Assembly: GCA_022866545.1 (NCBI GenBank)
Contig: JALHUO010000192.1
Coordinates: 1-35,207 of the forward strand
Length of the DNA: 35,207 nucleotides
DNA from: Dehalococcoidia bacterium
GTDB lineage: Bacteria; Chloroflexota; Dehalococcoidia; GIF9; AB-539-J10
Direction of reading: 5' to 3'
The position numbers and the translations under genes are program-made. The notes under the pieces were generated by a model. It did not search any database. It was not told the origin of the DNA and saw only the letters and a list, made by a program, of their open reading frames with translations. Shown here piece by piece: positions 1 to 9,111 of this stretch (position 1 is the stretch's first letter; each line of letters starts with the position of its first letter).

Positions 1-397
1 AAGTAAAGCCCTTTTTATAGCAGTTTTTGCTAATCCTCATCCACACATCCTGCCTCTGATTCATGTGATACCACCCCTCAATCATGTTAGTGAACATATG
101 AATCCGCCTCTCAATGATTGCTTCGGCATCCTTGTCCAGTTGTCCGCCGGCAACATCTATCAGGATGCCAATAGGATAGCTACCACCGCCTTTCACTTCA
201 TCGTAAGGTTTCAAATCACCTATGTCCGGGCCGATAATTTCTATTTTTTCATGCTCTATTTCATCAAGGCTTTTGACTGTTGCCAATTCAAACTTGTGTG
301 CTGTTTTTGGCCCACCGAACTCGATGTAGAGGTCTTCTTTCCTTATTACCTCACCTTCGTATTGAGGTCCGATATCAACATGAAACCCGTCTGCCAT
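1..397 (-). CDS. cdhC: CODH/acetyl-CoA synthase ACS (beta) subunit, N-terminal part, runs off the window edge; short archaeal CdhC-like start
   Basis: Reverse-strand reading not in the ORF track: MADGFHVDIGPQYEGEVIRKEDLYIEFGGPKTAHKFELATVKSLDEIEHEKIEIIGPDIGDLKPYDEVKGGGSYPIGILIDVAGGQ...RIHMFTNMIEGWYHMNQRQDVWMRISKNCYKKGF; open to position 1; directly follows cdhB. Confidence 0.85.
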   Translation of the reverse strand, partial: MADGFHVDIGPQYEGEVIRKEDLYIEFGGPKTAHKFELATVKSLDEIEHEKIEIIGPDIGDLKPYDEVKGGGSYPIGILIDVAGGQLDKDAEAIIERRIHMFTNMIEGWYHMNQRQDVWMRISKNCYKKGFT

Positions 398-400
398 TTC

Positions 401-952
401 TTATACTCCTTTCTTTAGATTATCTATTAAGCTTTCCAAGAAAGCTTTCCATTGCTCATCTTTTCTGAAATTGGGAAGAGAATAGTTTGCATTGGGGAAG
501 TAATACTTACACAGCGTCATGGTTTTCAGATGAGGGGCAAAATGTTTGAGCACAGATAGCCCCTGCTCTCCGAGATCACTCCTTATACCGAAGAAGAGCA
601 CCAAATCATGGTTGCCTTCCTTCTTCACCCCCCGCCAATTTGGATCCTTGAGGGCATTGATTATCTCCACAACATCATAGAAACTATCCGGCTTTACCCC
701 CAGCTCCGCCATCTTCGCCCTAACGTGAGCCGTGGCGCAGGTGGGAATATTGGCAGCCTTGGCAATCTCGAGAGCATATTCTATGAGCAGCCTGCCATCA
801 AGCGACGACTTCAGCAGAAGAGGGCCAAGGACGAGAAGCGGCCTTTTTGCTTTTTGGATCAGGCCAGCATATTCCTGGGCATCTTCTATCAGCCTTGCTG
901 ACTTTATGCCAGTTAAGACGTTTACCCTATGATATGGTATCACCGCACTCAT
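401..952 (-). CDS. cdhB: CODH/ACS complex epsilon subunit (CdhB family)
   Basis: 183 aa; IQKAKRPLLVLGPLLL and LVLFFGI...LSVLKHFAPHLKTMTLCKYYFPNANYSLPN typical of the CODH epsilon subunit; sits between cdhA and cdhC. Confidence 0.85.
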   Translation of the reverse strand: MSAVIPYHRVNVLTGIKSARLIEDAQEYAGLIQKAKRPLLVLGPLLLKSSLDGRLLIEYALEIAKAANIPTCATAHVRAKMAELGVKPDSFYDVVEIINALKDPNWRGVKKEGNHDLVLFFGIRSDLGEQGLSVLKHFAPHLKTMTLCKYYFPNANYSLPNFRKDEQWKAFLESLIDNLKKGV

Positions 953-964
953 TTTGTCCTCCTT

Positions 965-3271
965 CTAATGTATCACTGCGTCCACAGAAACCTTGCTGGG
1001 ATAAGTCCCGATAAGAGTAGGAAGTCCCACAGGCTCCCTGGGTTTCCAGCCGATTCTCTGCAGATATTCCCGTACTTCTTTCTTATAAACAAGCGGAATA
1101 TCAGGGTCCCTGCGCACAAAGAGTTGAATGTCCTCTGGAAGACCACCCCCCATGTACTTCTTGTGCAGCGAGACGTAATGGTTCAATTTTATCGCCCTTC
1201 CCTGAGGGGTGTCGTTCTTCCTTATGCACAACTTGGGAATCATCACCATGGCCTTCTCTTTAGTCTCACATACATAAGCCAGGTGCTCAGGGGAAGGTTC
1301 TCCGGTATCCACAATTTCCTTCTTCCGGGCATCCATGACCTTCCAATCGTCCTCTTCTTTTCTCGAGAGATACAATCTTCTATATTTGGAGGAATGAGGC
1401 CCAAGTATCACAGGGATGCCCAACCTGTTGCACCCTGTGCCGATAGAAGCAGCCTTCTGTGAGTATGCCCCCCAGGCTATTCCCACGGCACCCACGCGAT
1501 TGAGGACATAATCAGCCATCACTTCGTAGTTTCCTCTCAAGGGCAGAGCGGCGAAGATATTGGCGATTTTTATTGCCGCTCCGGTGATATGGCTGTTGGC
1601 AACACAGGAGCCAACGTTCACTACCCCTCCAGCCTCAAAAGCAGGGGAATATTTCTCATATACAGTCTTGCCATCGGCATCCTTCCACATTCCAGCAACC
1701 ATACTGGTGCACCCCGAAACAACCACGATGTACTTTCTCTTGGCAAATTCGTCCACCATCTCGGCAATGTCTCGAATGTCAGGAAAGTTGGAGCAACCTA
1801 CCAGAGCAACCACTCCGGGAATTGTGCCCAGAGTTATAGGTGCCCCGACAGTCCGTATCTCCGTATCCATTATCGGACCACGCCCAGCCCTCACCTTCCA
1901 CTTTTCCATGCTCGCTGCTACCTGCATTATCTTGAAGATGGGAATCTTGCGAGGACATTCTGCCTCGCACTTTCCACAGCCGACACAGAGATTGAATTGT
2001 TCCCTTATCAGCTCAAATTTGCCCTTGGCGACTTCAGCTATACCAGCGCCAATATTGAAAAGGTTAGGACATACCTGCTCACACATGCCACAGACATTAC
2101 ACTTTGTGGCCAGTTCCTTGGCCTCTCCCTCCGTCAGCCATTCCTTTCTCCTCTGCGGAGCAATTTCCATGGCAACTTTAGCCGCTACCTCGGCTGCCTT
2201 TCGAGGGTCAAGGATGGCAAAATGCTTCTTATCATCTACCATCTGCCTGACTATCTCTGCAGTATCCATCTCAGAGGCCTCTTCAAGTCCATACATAGCC
2301 TTGTCCAGGGTAGCTATGAGCGCTGACCCGGCTTTAGATGCCTCTATTGGCATATCGGTCCTGATGCATTGTTCATCGGTCATTATGACATCGGCGATGC
2401 CGCTTCTGATGAAGAAAAGCTGCCGGGAGAAAGGACCAACGACTTTGGCCCTATCAGAATACCTGCTTGTCTCCAGAGCAGTGCAACAGACGCCGCAGAC
2501 TTCAACCTGGTCATAGAGGTTATTCTCTCGGAGGTAATCAATGACTACGGTAGAAGTAGCTGGATTATGCCCCACAAACAGGATTACCGGTTTGCTCTTG
2601 TCCACTGCCGCCCACCCCAAATCTATCAGGGGTGTATCCGCAACTGAAGTGGGGTAATTGAATCCCACTATCTGAGCAATATCCGCCACTTCCATGCCTA
2701 CGTGGTCCAGCATTCCAGCATGAAGAGCTTTCGATTCATAATCCAAGTAGCTCCCTTCCTGCCCCATGTTAGTGGAATCCAGAAGATGGGTGATCTCCTT
2801 GAAGACATATTCTAGAGCTATTTGAAGGTCTCCCAGAGTCTCAGGCTTCAAGCCCACAACCGTCCTTATGTGCGGTGCTTCGATATTGATTGATCCGCCT
2901 AAATCTATCTTTTTATCCGGACCGTGCTTTTCAATCAGGAATTCCAGGATATGCCCGGCATGGGCGCTATGAGCGGAGCATCCCATCAAGCAAGCCAGAA
3001 GCACCCATCTTGCCTGCTGAGTAGCTATGTCGATACCGCAGGCCCCCCTCCTGGTCTCGGTCAGATCGCACTTACCATAGGTACAGAAGCAACATAAATC
3101 ACAGAATGGCGCATAAAAAGGCGCGTATGTCTTCAATAATCTCATGTCCCAGTTTCTGAGGTCCGGAATCTCCGGCATCGGAGTGGGACCTACAGGCTCC
3201 CAGGGAATCTCCGCCTTTATCTTCTTTTGAATTTCTTCTAATTTCCGCGTTATTTCTTTTACTTCTGCCAT
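965..3271 (-). CDS. cdhA: CODH/ACS complex alpha subunit (archaeal-type carbon monoxide dehydrogenase CdhA)
   Basis: ORF 965..3430 trimmed to MAEVKEITRKLEEIQKKI because the longer form overlaps cdhD. Contains CDLCCFCTYGKCDLTETRRGACGID, two ferredoxin motifs (CNVCGMCEQVCP, CVGCGKCEAECP) and CODH cluster-C type Cys motifs. Confidence 0.9.
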   Translation of the reverse strand: MAEVKEITRKLEEIQKKIKAEIPWEPVGPTPMPEIPDLRNWDMRLLKTYAPFYAPFCDLCCFCTYGKCDLTETRRGACGIDIATQQARWVLLACLMGCSAHSAHAGHILEFLIEKHGPDKKIDLGGSINIEAPHIRTVVGLKPETLGDLQIALEYVFKEITHLLDSTNMGQEGSYLDYESKALHAGMLDHVGMEVADIAQIVGFNYPTSVADTPLIDLGWAAVDKSKPVILFVGHNPATSTVVIDYLRENNLYDQVEVCGVCCTALETSRYSDRAKVVGPFSRQLFFIRSGIADVIMTDEQCIRTDMPIEASKAGSALIATLDKAMYGLEEASEMDTAEIVRQMVDDKKHFAILDPRKAAEVAAKVAMEIAPQRRKEWLTEGEAKELATKCNVCGMCEQVCPNLFNIGAGIAEVAKGKFELIREQFNLCVGCGKCEAECPRKIPIFKIMQVAASMEKWKVRAGRGPIMDTEIRTVGAPITLGTIPGVVALVGCSNFPDIRDIAEMVDEFAKRKYIVVVSGCTSMVAGMWKDADGKTVYEKYSPAFEAGGVVNVGSCVANSHITGAAIKIANIFAALPLRGNYEVMADYVLNRVGAVGIAWGAYSQKAASIGTGCNRLGIPVILGPHSSKYRRLYLSRKEEDDWKVMDARKKEIVDTGEPSPEHLAYVCETKEKAMVMIPKLCIRKNDTPQGRAIKLNHYVSLHKKYMGGGLPEDIQLFVRRDPDIPLVYKKEVREYLQRIGWKPREPVGLPTLIGTYPSKVSVDAVIH

Positions 3272-3273
3272 TT

Positions 3274-4179
3274 TTACCTCGCTCCTATCGTTTCCTTTAT
3301 TAATTTCAAGGTCTCGGGATGCCTCAATACAATAATATTTGCCCCAGCCAGTAAAAGCGATAGCGCTGTCATACCTTCCCAAAGCAATCCTTGTTTCTTG
3401 TTTTCCTTGGCTTGTTTTGTCTTCCAGCACTCTACACCAAGATTGGCAATAATCGGCATCATGGTCATGCTGTCCTTGGTGATAACTCCAATCTGTTTTA
3501 CCCGCTCAATCAAAGAGAAACTATATTCCATGCCATAGCCCAGCGCAGAAGACAAGGGGTCGATCACGATCCTATCCGGAGGAAATATTTTACTGAGCTT
3601 GACATTCAACTCCTTAAGCAAATTGATGTCCAGAGGACTTTGAGCAATAGCCGTATGCCCATGGTCCAGAATTGCCCTGCCCACCGCTTCGTAATTTTCC
3701 TTAAGCACCGGGCCTATAAGGAGGTTCATGCCATCGCATACTTCAGCCACCTTGGAAAGAACCTCAACATCCTTCTTTTCGTCTCCCGAGCCATAAACGA
3801 TCAAAGGCACATTTATGGCCTCGGCTACCTTTCTGGCCAATTCCGCTGCTTTGTCAGCAGGGCCATCCTTGACCGCCGGGTCAGTACTCATAAGAAAGAG
3901 TGAAACGGCATCCACACCAAAGCTCTGGCATTTCTTGGCCCAGCTCACCGGGTCGGAAATTACATCCCTAAATGGCTCGACTGCATGCTCTGGCCAATCC
4001 TCGGGCTTCATATCAAGGACTTCCAGAGCAAACTTCACCGGATTGGGATTTGAGCCCTGGTCAAAAAAATGAAGGGGAAGAGTATTCTCTCCCCCAATCT
4101 TTAGGCTCTTGTTTCCCTTTCCAATAGTTACTTCCCTAACCACCCCAGTATATGCTTCAACTGGCGCTTTATAGTCCAT
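3274..4179 (-). CDS. cdhD: CODH/ACS complex delta subunit (corrinoid/iron-sulfur protein small subunit)
   Basis: 301 aa; MDYKAPVEAYTGVVREVTIG, GSGDEKKDVEVL, IVIDPLSSALGYGMEYSFSLIERV typical of CdhD/AcsD. Confidence 0.9.
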   Translation of the reverse strand: MDYKAPVEAYTGVVREVTIGKGNKSLKIGGENTLPLHFFDQGSNPNPVKFALEVLDMKPEDWPEHAVEPFRDVISDPVSWAKKCQSFGVDAVSLFLMSTDPAVKDGPADKAAELARKVAEAINVPLIVYGSGDEKKDVEVLSKVAEVCDGMNLLIGPVLKENYEAVGRAILDHGHTAIAQSPLDINLLKELNVKLSKIFPPDRIVIDPLSSALGYGMEYSFSLIERVKQIGVITKDSMTMMPIIANLGVECWKTKQAKENKKQGLLWEGMTALSLLLAGANIIVLRHPETLKLIKETIGAR

Positions 4180-4191
4180 CGTTTACCCTCC

Positions 4192-5079
4192 TTAGCTTTC
4201 CAGCCAGGCATCAGAGTACAAGGTCTCTCCCATAAGAACCCTGGCTGTCTTGACATACTCAACTTGCTTTTGAGATAGGGCGGACAGGTCTATATCCTCC
4301 TTGTCCATGGTCTTATGAATAAGCTCAATGATCTTCGGTATCCCTCCCTTGATCAAGCTCATAAGCTCTTTATCCAAAGGGTCAGCAATGGCAGAATAAA
4401 GCCCATTCCTCCCTAGCATAACCAGATAAGTGCGGTTAAGAAGTGGTCTAAGCTGATCTGGCACACCATTGGATGTATTGGAAAGCCCCACCGTTGACTT
4501 AACACCGGGCAAAACATCTCCAAGTATCTTGATAAATTCTAGATTTAGCACAGTGAACCTCTGCCCCTCACCAGCGGTGCTGATGGGGAGGAGTATTGGG
4601 TCAACCCAAATATCTTCATTTGGAATTCCCAGCTCATTGGCATACTCAACCGTGCCCATAATACTATCTACTTTGGACTCAACATCCGGGGGCATCCCCT
4701 TATCCGTCATCACCGAAATCACTACATTGCAGTTATATTTCTTGGCTAAAGGAAGCATCTGCTCTTTGGAGGTAGTTTTCCCCGAAGCGGAGTTAAGCAA
4801 AGGTCTCTTCTGGCAGGCTTTTAAGCCTGCCTCCATAGCCACGGGATTCAGGGTATCTATGGATAATTGCAGATCGGTAGCACCCTGAACTGTGCTAACT
4901 AGCCATTGCATGGTCTCTTCGGTGTCCTTCTTCATGGGTCCGACATTCAAGTCAATGTAATCAGCTCCAGCTTCAGTTTGGGCTTTGGTTAGATCCTGGA
5001 TTACTTTCGCATTTCTTTCCCTCATCGCCGTGGAAACTGCCTGAGCTATAACATGTATGTTCTCGCCAATAATGATCAT
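4192..5079 (-). CDS. acsE: 5-methyltetrahydrofolate:corrinoid/iron-sulfur protein methyltransferase
   Basis: MIIIGENIHVIAQAVSTAMRERN...AGADYIDLNVGP... pterin-binding TIM-barrel. Start set at MIIIGEN, preceded by GGAGGTACTCGATATG; the ORF-track start at 5124 lies at the predicted transcription start. Confidence 0.88.
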   Translation of the reverse strand: MIIIGENIHVIAQAVSTAMRERNAKVIQDLTKAQTEAGADYIDLNVGPMKKDTEETMQWLVSTVQGATDLQLSIDTLNPVAMEAGLKACQKRPLLNSASGKTTSKEQMLPLAKKYNCNVVISVMTDKGMPPDVESKVDSIMGTVEYANELGIPNEDIWVDPILLPISTAGEGQRFTVLNLEFIKILGDVLPGVKSTVGLSNTSNGVPDQLRPLLNRTYLVMLGRNGLYSAIADPLDKELMSLIKGGIPKIIELIHKTMDKEDIDLSALSQKQVEYVKTARVLMGETLYSDAWLES

Positions 5080-5127
5080 ATCGAGTACCTCCGATTTATT
5101 GGTTTGAGGGCCGAAATAAACCATCGA

Positions 5128-5156
5128 AATATAGCAGGGAGAAACCTATTTGTCAA
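5128..5156 (-). promoter_or_regulatory. Sigma-70/sigma-A type promoter of the acsE-cdh operon
   Basis: Minus strand TTGACA-N17-TATATT (TTGACAAATAGGTTTCTCCCTGCTATATT). Confidence 0.65.
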
Positions 5157-5378
5157 ACCCGTTGGCCGAGAGCATTCAGTAACCTCATTCTGACGAGTTC
5201 ACATGAATCTGGACGACCAATAATCCCTGGAATTCTTTGCCTCGCTAGGCATAACAAGCAATGGAGTGAAGCCACATTTCGTTTGCATCTAGTCCCCAAT
5301 TAACGTCAATTTCGGTGCTTTGTTATAATTTTGTGCGGACATTGGGAACGAGCCAACAGTCGTTTACAGCAAACCTAA

Positions 5379-6047
5379 ATGACCAAAGATTACTATGCGA
5401 TTCTAAGCGTACCTAGGGATGCCTCGGATGCAGAAATCAAGAAGGCCTACCGGAAGCTGGCCATGCAATATCATCCTGATCGCAATCCCGGCAAAGAGAA
5501 ATGGGCCAATGAGAAATTCAAGGAGATTAACGAGGCTTACGCAGTCCTTGGCGACCCTCAGAAAAAGAAACAATATGACCAGTTTGGCACTGTTGGCAAT
5601 ATAGGCGACATCTTCGGTAGTCCTTTCACCGCGACCACCTTCGAGGAAATGATGAAGGATTTCGGCGGGGCTGGCTTGAGATTCGACTTCCTCGACGATA
5701 TATTCGGCGATTTCCTGAAGGGTAGAGGTTCTTCTTCCTCCTTTAGAAGCTTCGGCGGCGGACCCGGGAGAGTGATATTTGAAGCTCGACCGGGGCAAGA
5801 AATCAATCTGGGTGAAATATTTGGCCAGGCTCGAAGACCCAGGAAAGCTCATTATGATTATGAGCTTACAATTAGCCAAAAAGAGGCTTCGCGTGGGGTT
5901 AAGAAGATATTGAAGAGAAAGGGGAAAAAATTGGAGGTAAAGATTCCCCCCGGGGTGACAACAGGCAAAGTGGTGATATTGAGAAATGCCCGCCAGATAA
6001 GCGATGGCTCGCCCGGCGACATTTTGATCAAAGTCATAGTCAGATGA
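5379..6047 (+). CDS. J-domain (DnaJ-like) co-chaperone without zinc-finger region
   Basis: [38 protein letters not shown] with HPD motif; C-terminal DnaJ-like beta domain ([20 protein letters not shown]). Confidence 0.9.
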   Translation: MTKDYYAILSVPRDASDAEIKKAYRKLAMQYHPDRNPGKEKWANEKFKEINEAYAVLGDPQKKKQYDQFGTVGNIGDIFGSPFTATTFEEMMKDFGGAGLRFDFLDDIFGDFLKGRGSSSSFRSFGGGPGRVIFEARPGQEINLGEIFGQARRPRKAHYDYELTISQKEASRGVKKILKRKGKKLEVKIPPGVTTGKVVILRNARQISDGSPGDILIKVIVR

Positions 6048-6068
6048 GTCCGCACTTGCGCAGGGACA

Positions 6069-6704
6069 ATGAAGAAGACAAGAGTAGACTTTCCCTCCGG
6101 TGAGCTATTGCTCGAAGGAATAGTGGTTATACCCGAAGGTGCTGGAGCTTTCCCCGCCGTAATAGTCTGCCATCCTCATCCCCTCTACGGCGGCAGTATG
6201 GATAACAATGTCGTCCATAGCCTCTGCAAGACACTGACAAAAGCCTCGTTTGTTTCATTCAAGTTCAACTTCCGCGGAGTGGGTGGGAGCCAAGGAGAGT
6301 TTGGGCAGGGAATAGGTGAGCAGGAAGACGTGGAAGCCGCCATTTCCTTTATAAGCACGGTGAAGGCAGTTGATTCTAATAGAATCGGGCTTGCTGGTTA
6401 TTCAGCTGGGGCGGGCTTTGCCCTTCCCATTGGCTCTGGCGATGGTCGAATCAAGGCTGTAGCGGCAGTCTCGCCCCCGCTCAATGAGTTCAATTTTGAC
6501 TTTCTCAAAAGCTCTCCTAAGCAAAAGTTCCTTATCTCAGGCAGCAGGGACAATTCCACAGCCGCCGAGGAGTTCCTTCAATTCTGCCAGAGTCTAGCCG
6601 AACCAAAACAGTGTGAAATCGTTGAAGGGGCAGACCATTTCTGGTGGGAATATGAATCCCGCCTGGCCGCCAAAGTGACTGCCTTCTTCACCAAAGTGCT
6701 ATAG
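6069..6704 (+). CDS. Alpha/beta hydrolase (dienelactone hydrolase-like)
   Basis: 211 aa; VIVCHPHPLYGGSMDNNVV, GLAGYSAGAG nucleophile elbow, late DHFW His. Confidence 0.8.
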   Translation: MKKTRVDFPSGELLLEGIVVIPEGAGAFPAVIVCHPHPLYGGSMDNNVVHSLCKTLTKASFVSFKFNFRGVGGSQGEFGQGIGEQEDVEAAISFISTVKAVDSNRIGLAGYSAGAGFALPIGSGDGRIKAVAAVSPPLNEFNFDFLKSSPKQKFLISGSRDNSTAAEEFLQFCQSLAEPKQCEIVEGADHFWWEYESRLAAKVTAFFTKVL

Positions 6705-6851
6705 CCTGGGTCGGACTTCATGTAGCCTTCCCTCTCTCACAAAGCGGGTTTTGCACCCTACTTACATTAATGATAATATTGCGGGTTACTTCTGTGTGTT
6801 TACATTGAATAGCTTTTCTCCTGAACTATTAGAGATAGAGACCTTCGTGCC

Positions 6852-8138
6852 ATGCCCTGGAACTTGACTTGGAAGCCGCGCCGGGTATTCTACGGCTGGT
6901 GGATTGTCGTTGCTTGTTTCTTCATCTCGCTATACACGGGCGGCGTCGTTTTTTACGGGTTCACTGCTTTCTTCGAACCCCTAGCGGACAAGTTTCATTG
7001 GAGCTATGCGCAAATCTCATTCGCCGCCTCCCTACGCGGGATGGAGGCTGGTCTTCTTGCCCCATTGGTTGGGATACTGGTTGACCGCTGGGGTTCCAGA
7101 CGACTGTTAGTAAGCGGAACCATTATCTCCACCCTAGGATTGATACTTCTGAGTCGAACTGCCTCCCTGGCCATGTTCTACGGAGCCTTCCTGTTATTGG
7201 CTGTAGGCATGAGTATTTGCAGCAGCACGGTGCTCATGACGGCAGTTGCCAACTGGTTCAACAAGAAGATAGGCATAGCCACCGGGATTATGGTTTCCGG
7301 CTATGGGTTTAGTGGCTTGCTGGTTCCACTTATAGTTAGACTCATTGACACGTATGACTGGCAAAAAGCACTTACGATTCTTGCCGTAGGCATGCTGGCC
7401 CTCTGTCTGCCATTATCTCTTGTGGTCCGGCACAAGCCTGAACAATATGGCTATCAGCCAGACGGTGAAGTAGAAGGCAACCTGACGTCGGGCGACAATT
7501 CGGCTCCAGTAAAACCTGCCGAACTGAACATCGGAACGAGGCAAGCTCTAAAGAGCCGCACCTTCTGGCACATAGCTCTGTCACTACTGTGTCAGGCCGT
7601 GATAGTAAGCGCCGTGGTCACACATATAATGCCATATCTCACCAGCATCCACGTCACTAGGGCAAGCTCCAGCCTAATAGCTAGCGCCCTCTCGTTGGTA
7701 AGCATCAGTGGCCGCCTCGGTCTGGGGTGGCTTGGAGATAGATTTGACAAGAGGCGAGTAATAGCCAGCGCCTTTGCCATGATGTGCGGGGGCTTAGTCT
7801 GCCTTGGATTTGCTTCCTCTGAGGCCATATGGGCACTAACCCCCTTCCTAATCCTTTTTGGCATCGGTTATGGAGGCAACAATACATTGAGGGCCTCTGT
7901 GATAAGCGAATTCTTCGGGAGAGGCAATTTCGGAGCCATCCACGGCTTCGTCTTAGGCATAATAGCGTTGGGAAGCATAGTCGGCCCTCCTGTGGCCGGA
8001 TGGGTATTCGACAACTGGGGGAGTTACCAGCCGATATGGCTTGTGTTTGCTGGCCTGGCTGTTGTCGCCATACTGGTGGCCATAACCACTCCCTCAGTTA
8101 GCAGCGCAGCTCAACCAGCTGATAAGACACAGCCCTAA
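6852..8138 (+). CDS. MFS transporter (monocarboxylate/oxalate-formate antiporter-like)
   Basis: 428 aa, about 12 hydrophobic segments; VDRWGSRRLL and LGDRFDKRRV MFS loop motifs. Confidence 0.85.
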   Translation: MPWNLTWKPRRVFYGWWIVVACFFISLYTGGVVFYGFTAFFEPLADKFHWSYAQISFAASLRGMEAGLLAPLVGILVDRWGSRRLLVSGTIISTLGLILLSRTASLAMFYGAFLLLAVGMSICSSTVLMTAVANWFNKKIGIATGIMVSGYGFSGLLVPLIVRLIDTYDWQKALTILAVGMLALCLPLSLVVRHKPEQYGYQPDGEVEGNLTSGDNSAPVKPAELNIGTRQALKSRTFWHIALSLLCQAVIVSAVVTHIMPYLTSIHVTRASSSLIASALSLVSISGRLGLGWLGDRFDKRRVIASAFAMMCGGLVCLGFASSEAIWALTPFLILFGIGYGGNNTLRASVISEFFGRGNFGAIHGFVLGIIALGSIVGPPVAGWVFDNWGSYQPIWLVFAGLAVVAILVAITTPSVSSAAQPADKTQP

Positions 8139-9076
8139 GAAATAAAGTCCAGTATTTCTCTGAACGCTTTCTCCTGCATTCCCAAATATTCATCATACCC
8201 CTCTAGGTTAAGCTTTCCGGCCAGTACAATCCTACCAATAGGCCTGTCCAGAATGCTGGGTAAGATGTAGTTACTTGTAGAGTCCATTAACCTCAGTGCC
8301 CATAGTTCCCTCTCTGTAGGCGGCTCCATTATCTTCAGTTCCCCCGCCACCTTCAAATCCCAGGGGAAACTCTTCCTGACTTCTTCAATGTCCTTTTCAT
8401 CTTGCCAGGGGAATACCTCGGCTAAATACAGCTCATGGGTCTCGGAGTCGAATCTAAAGACGCCCCTGTCGGTAGCTACAGCAGAAGGCCCTCCTCCCAC
8501 CAGGTTCGCCTTCTTTCTGGCATCACGACTGCCGTCGAGAAAACCTAGCTCAGTCATGTAGTCAACTTTCTTCACCCATTGCCGGGGATTGAACTCCGCA
8601 GTGTAAACCACTCTCCCCGCAGACGATGCTATATCGCCTCCACCGCCACTGCCATTCATTTTCAATTGCTTCCCAGTTACATAGCTGACATTCACATTCC
8701 CATACTTATCCATCTGGGCAAATCCCAGATAGGCTACATCAATGAAGCCCGACTGCTGGTCTATGAACACCTCAGGAAGACTCTGATGGCACATAGCCAT
8801 TGTGCCTGCCGAGTTATCGGCCGGGCTGATTAAGACAGCAACGCTGGGAAATCCAATATAGCCGGCCTCGGCCACCAGTATGACATTTGGCGTATGCACC
8901 AGTTTCGCTACGGCACCGGCCAGGTCGGAAATGCCGATGCCCACAAACACAACCTCTCGGTCCCTTATTTCCCTGGACCCGGCGCAACAGACAAGCTCGG
9001 GAGGTGTACATTTTCTCTTCATTATTTCAAGTTGCTCCGACCTGTATTTTTCCCTGGTAGTATACAAATGTCCCAT
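8135..9076 (-). CDS. CoA-transferase beta subunit (glutaconate/3-oxoacid CoA-transferase family I)
   Basis: AEAGYIGF resembles the (S)ExGxxG catalytic motif. ORF 8135..9082; start at MGHLYTT better spaced from AAGGAG. Confidence 0.8.
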   Translation of the reverse strand: MGHLYTTREKYRSEQLEIMKRKCTPPELVCCAGSREIRDREVVFVGIGISDLAGAVAKLVHTPNVILVAEAGYIGFPSVAVLISPADNSAGTMAMCHQSLPEVFIDQQSGFIDVAYLGFAQMDKYGNVNVSYVTGKQLKMNGSGGGGDIASSAGRVVYTAEFNPRQWVKKVDYMTELGFLDGSRDARKKANLVGGGPSAVATDRGVFRFDSETHELYLAEVFPWQDEKDIEEVRKSFPWDLKVAGELKIMEPPTERELWALRLMDSTSNYILPSILDRPIGRIVLAGKLNLEGYDEYLGMQEKAFREILDFIS

Positions 9077-9111
9077 TTTCATACTCCTTCAATGGTTTTC
9101 ATCAGGGTTCT

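Noticed and set aside
65-468. Plus-strand ORFs at the left edge
   Set aside because: Antisense to cdhC, which the minus strand reads continuously with clear ACS similarity.
1560-2516. Long plus-strand ORF (318 aa), also 1589..2326
   Set aside because: Antisense to the confidently assigned cdhA; low-complexity Ser/Ala-rich reading with no recognisable domain.
3272-3430. N-terminal extension of cdhA in the longest ORF
   Set aside because: Overlaps the 3' end of cdhD; MAEVKEI start at 3271 fits CdhA.
5301-5329. Promoter for the J-domain gene (TATAAT at 5324-5329)
   Set aside because: Good -10 but no convincing -35 at the right spacing; not strong enough to list.
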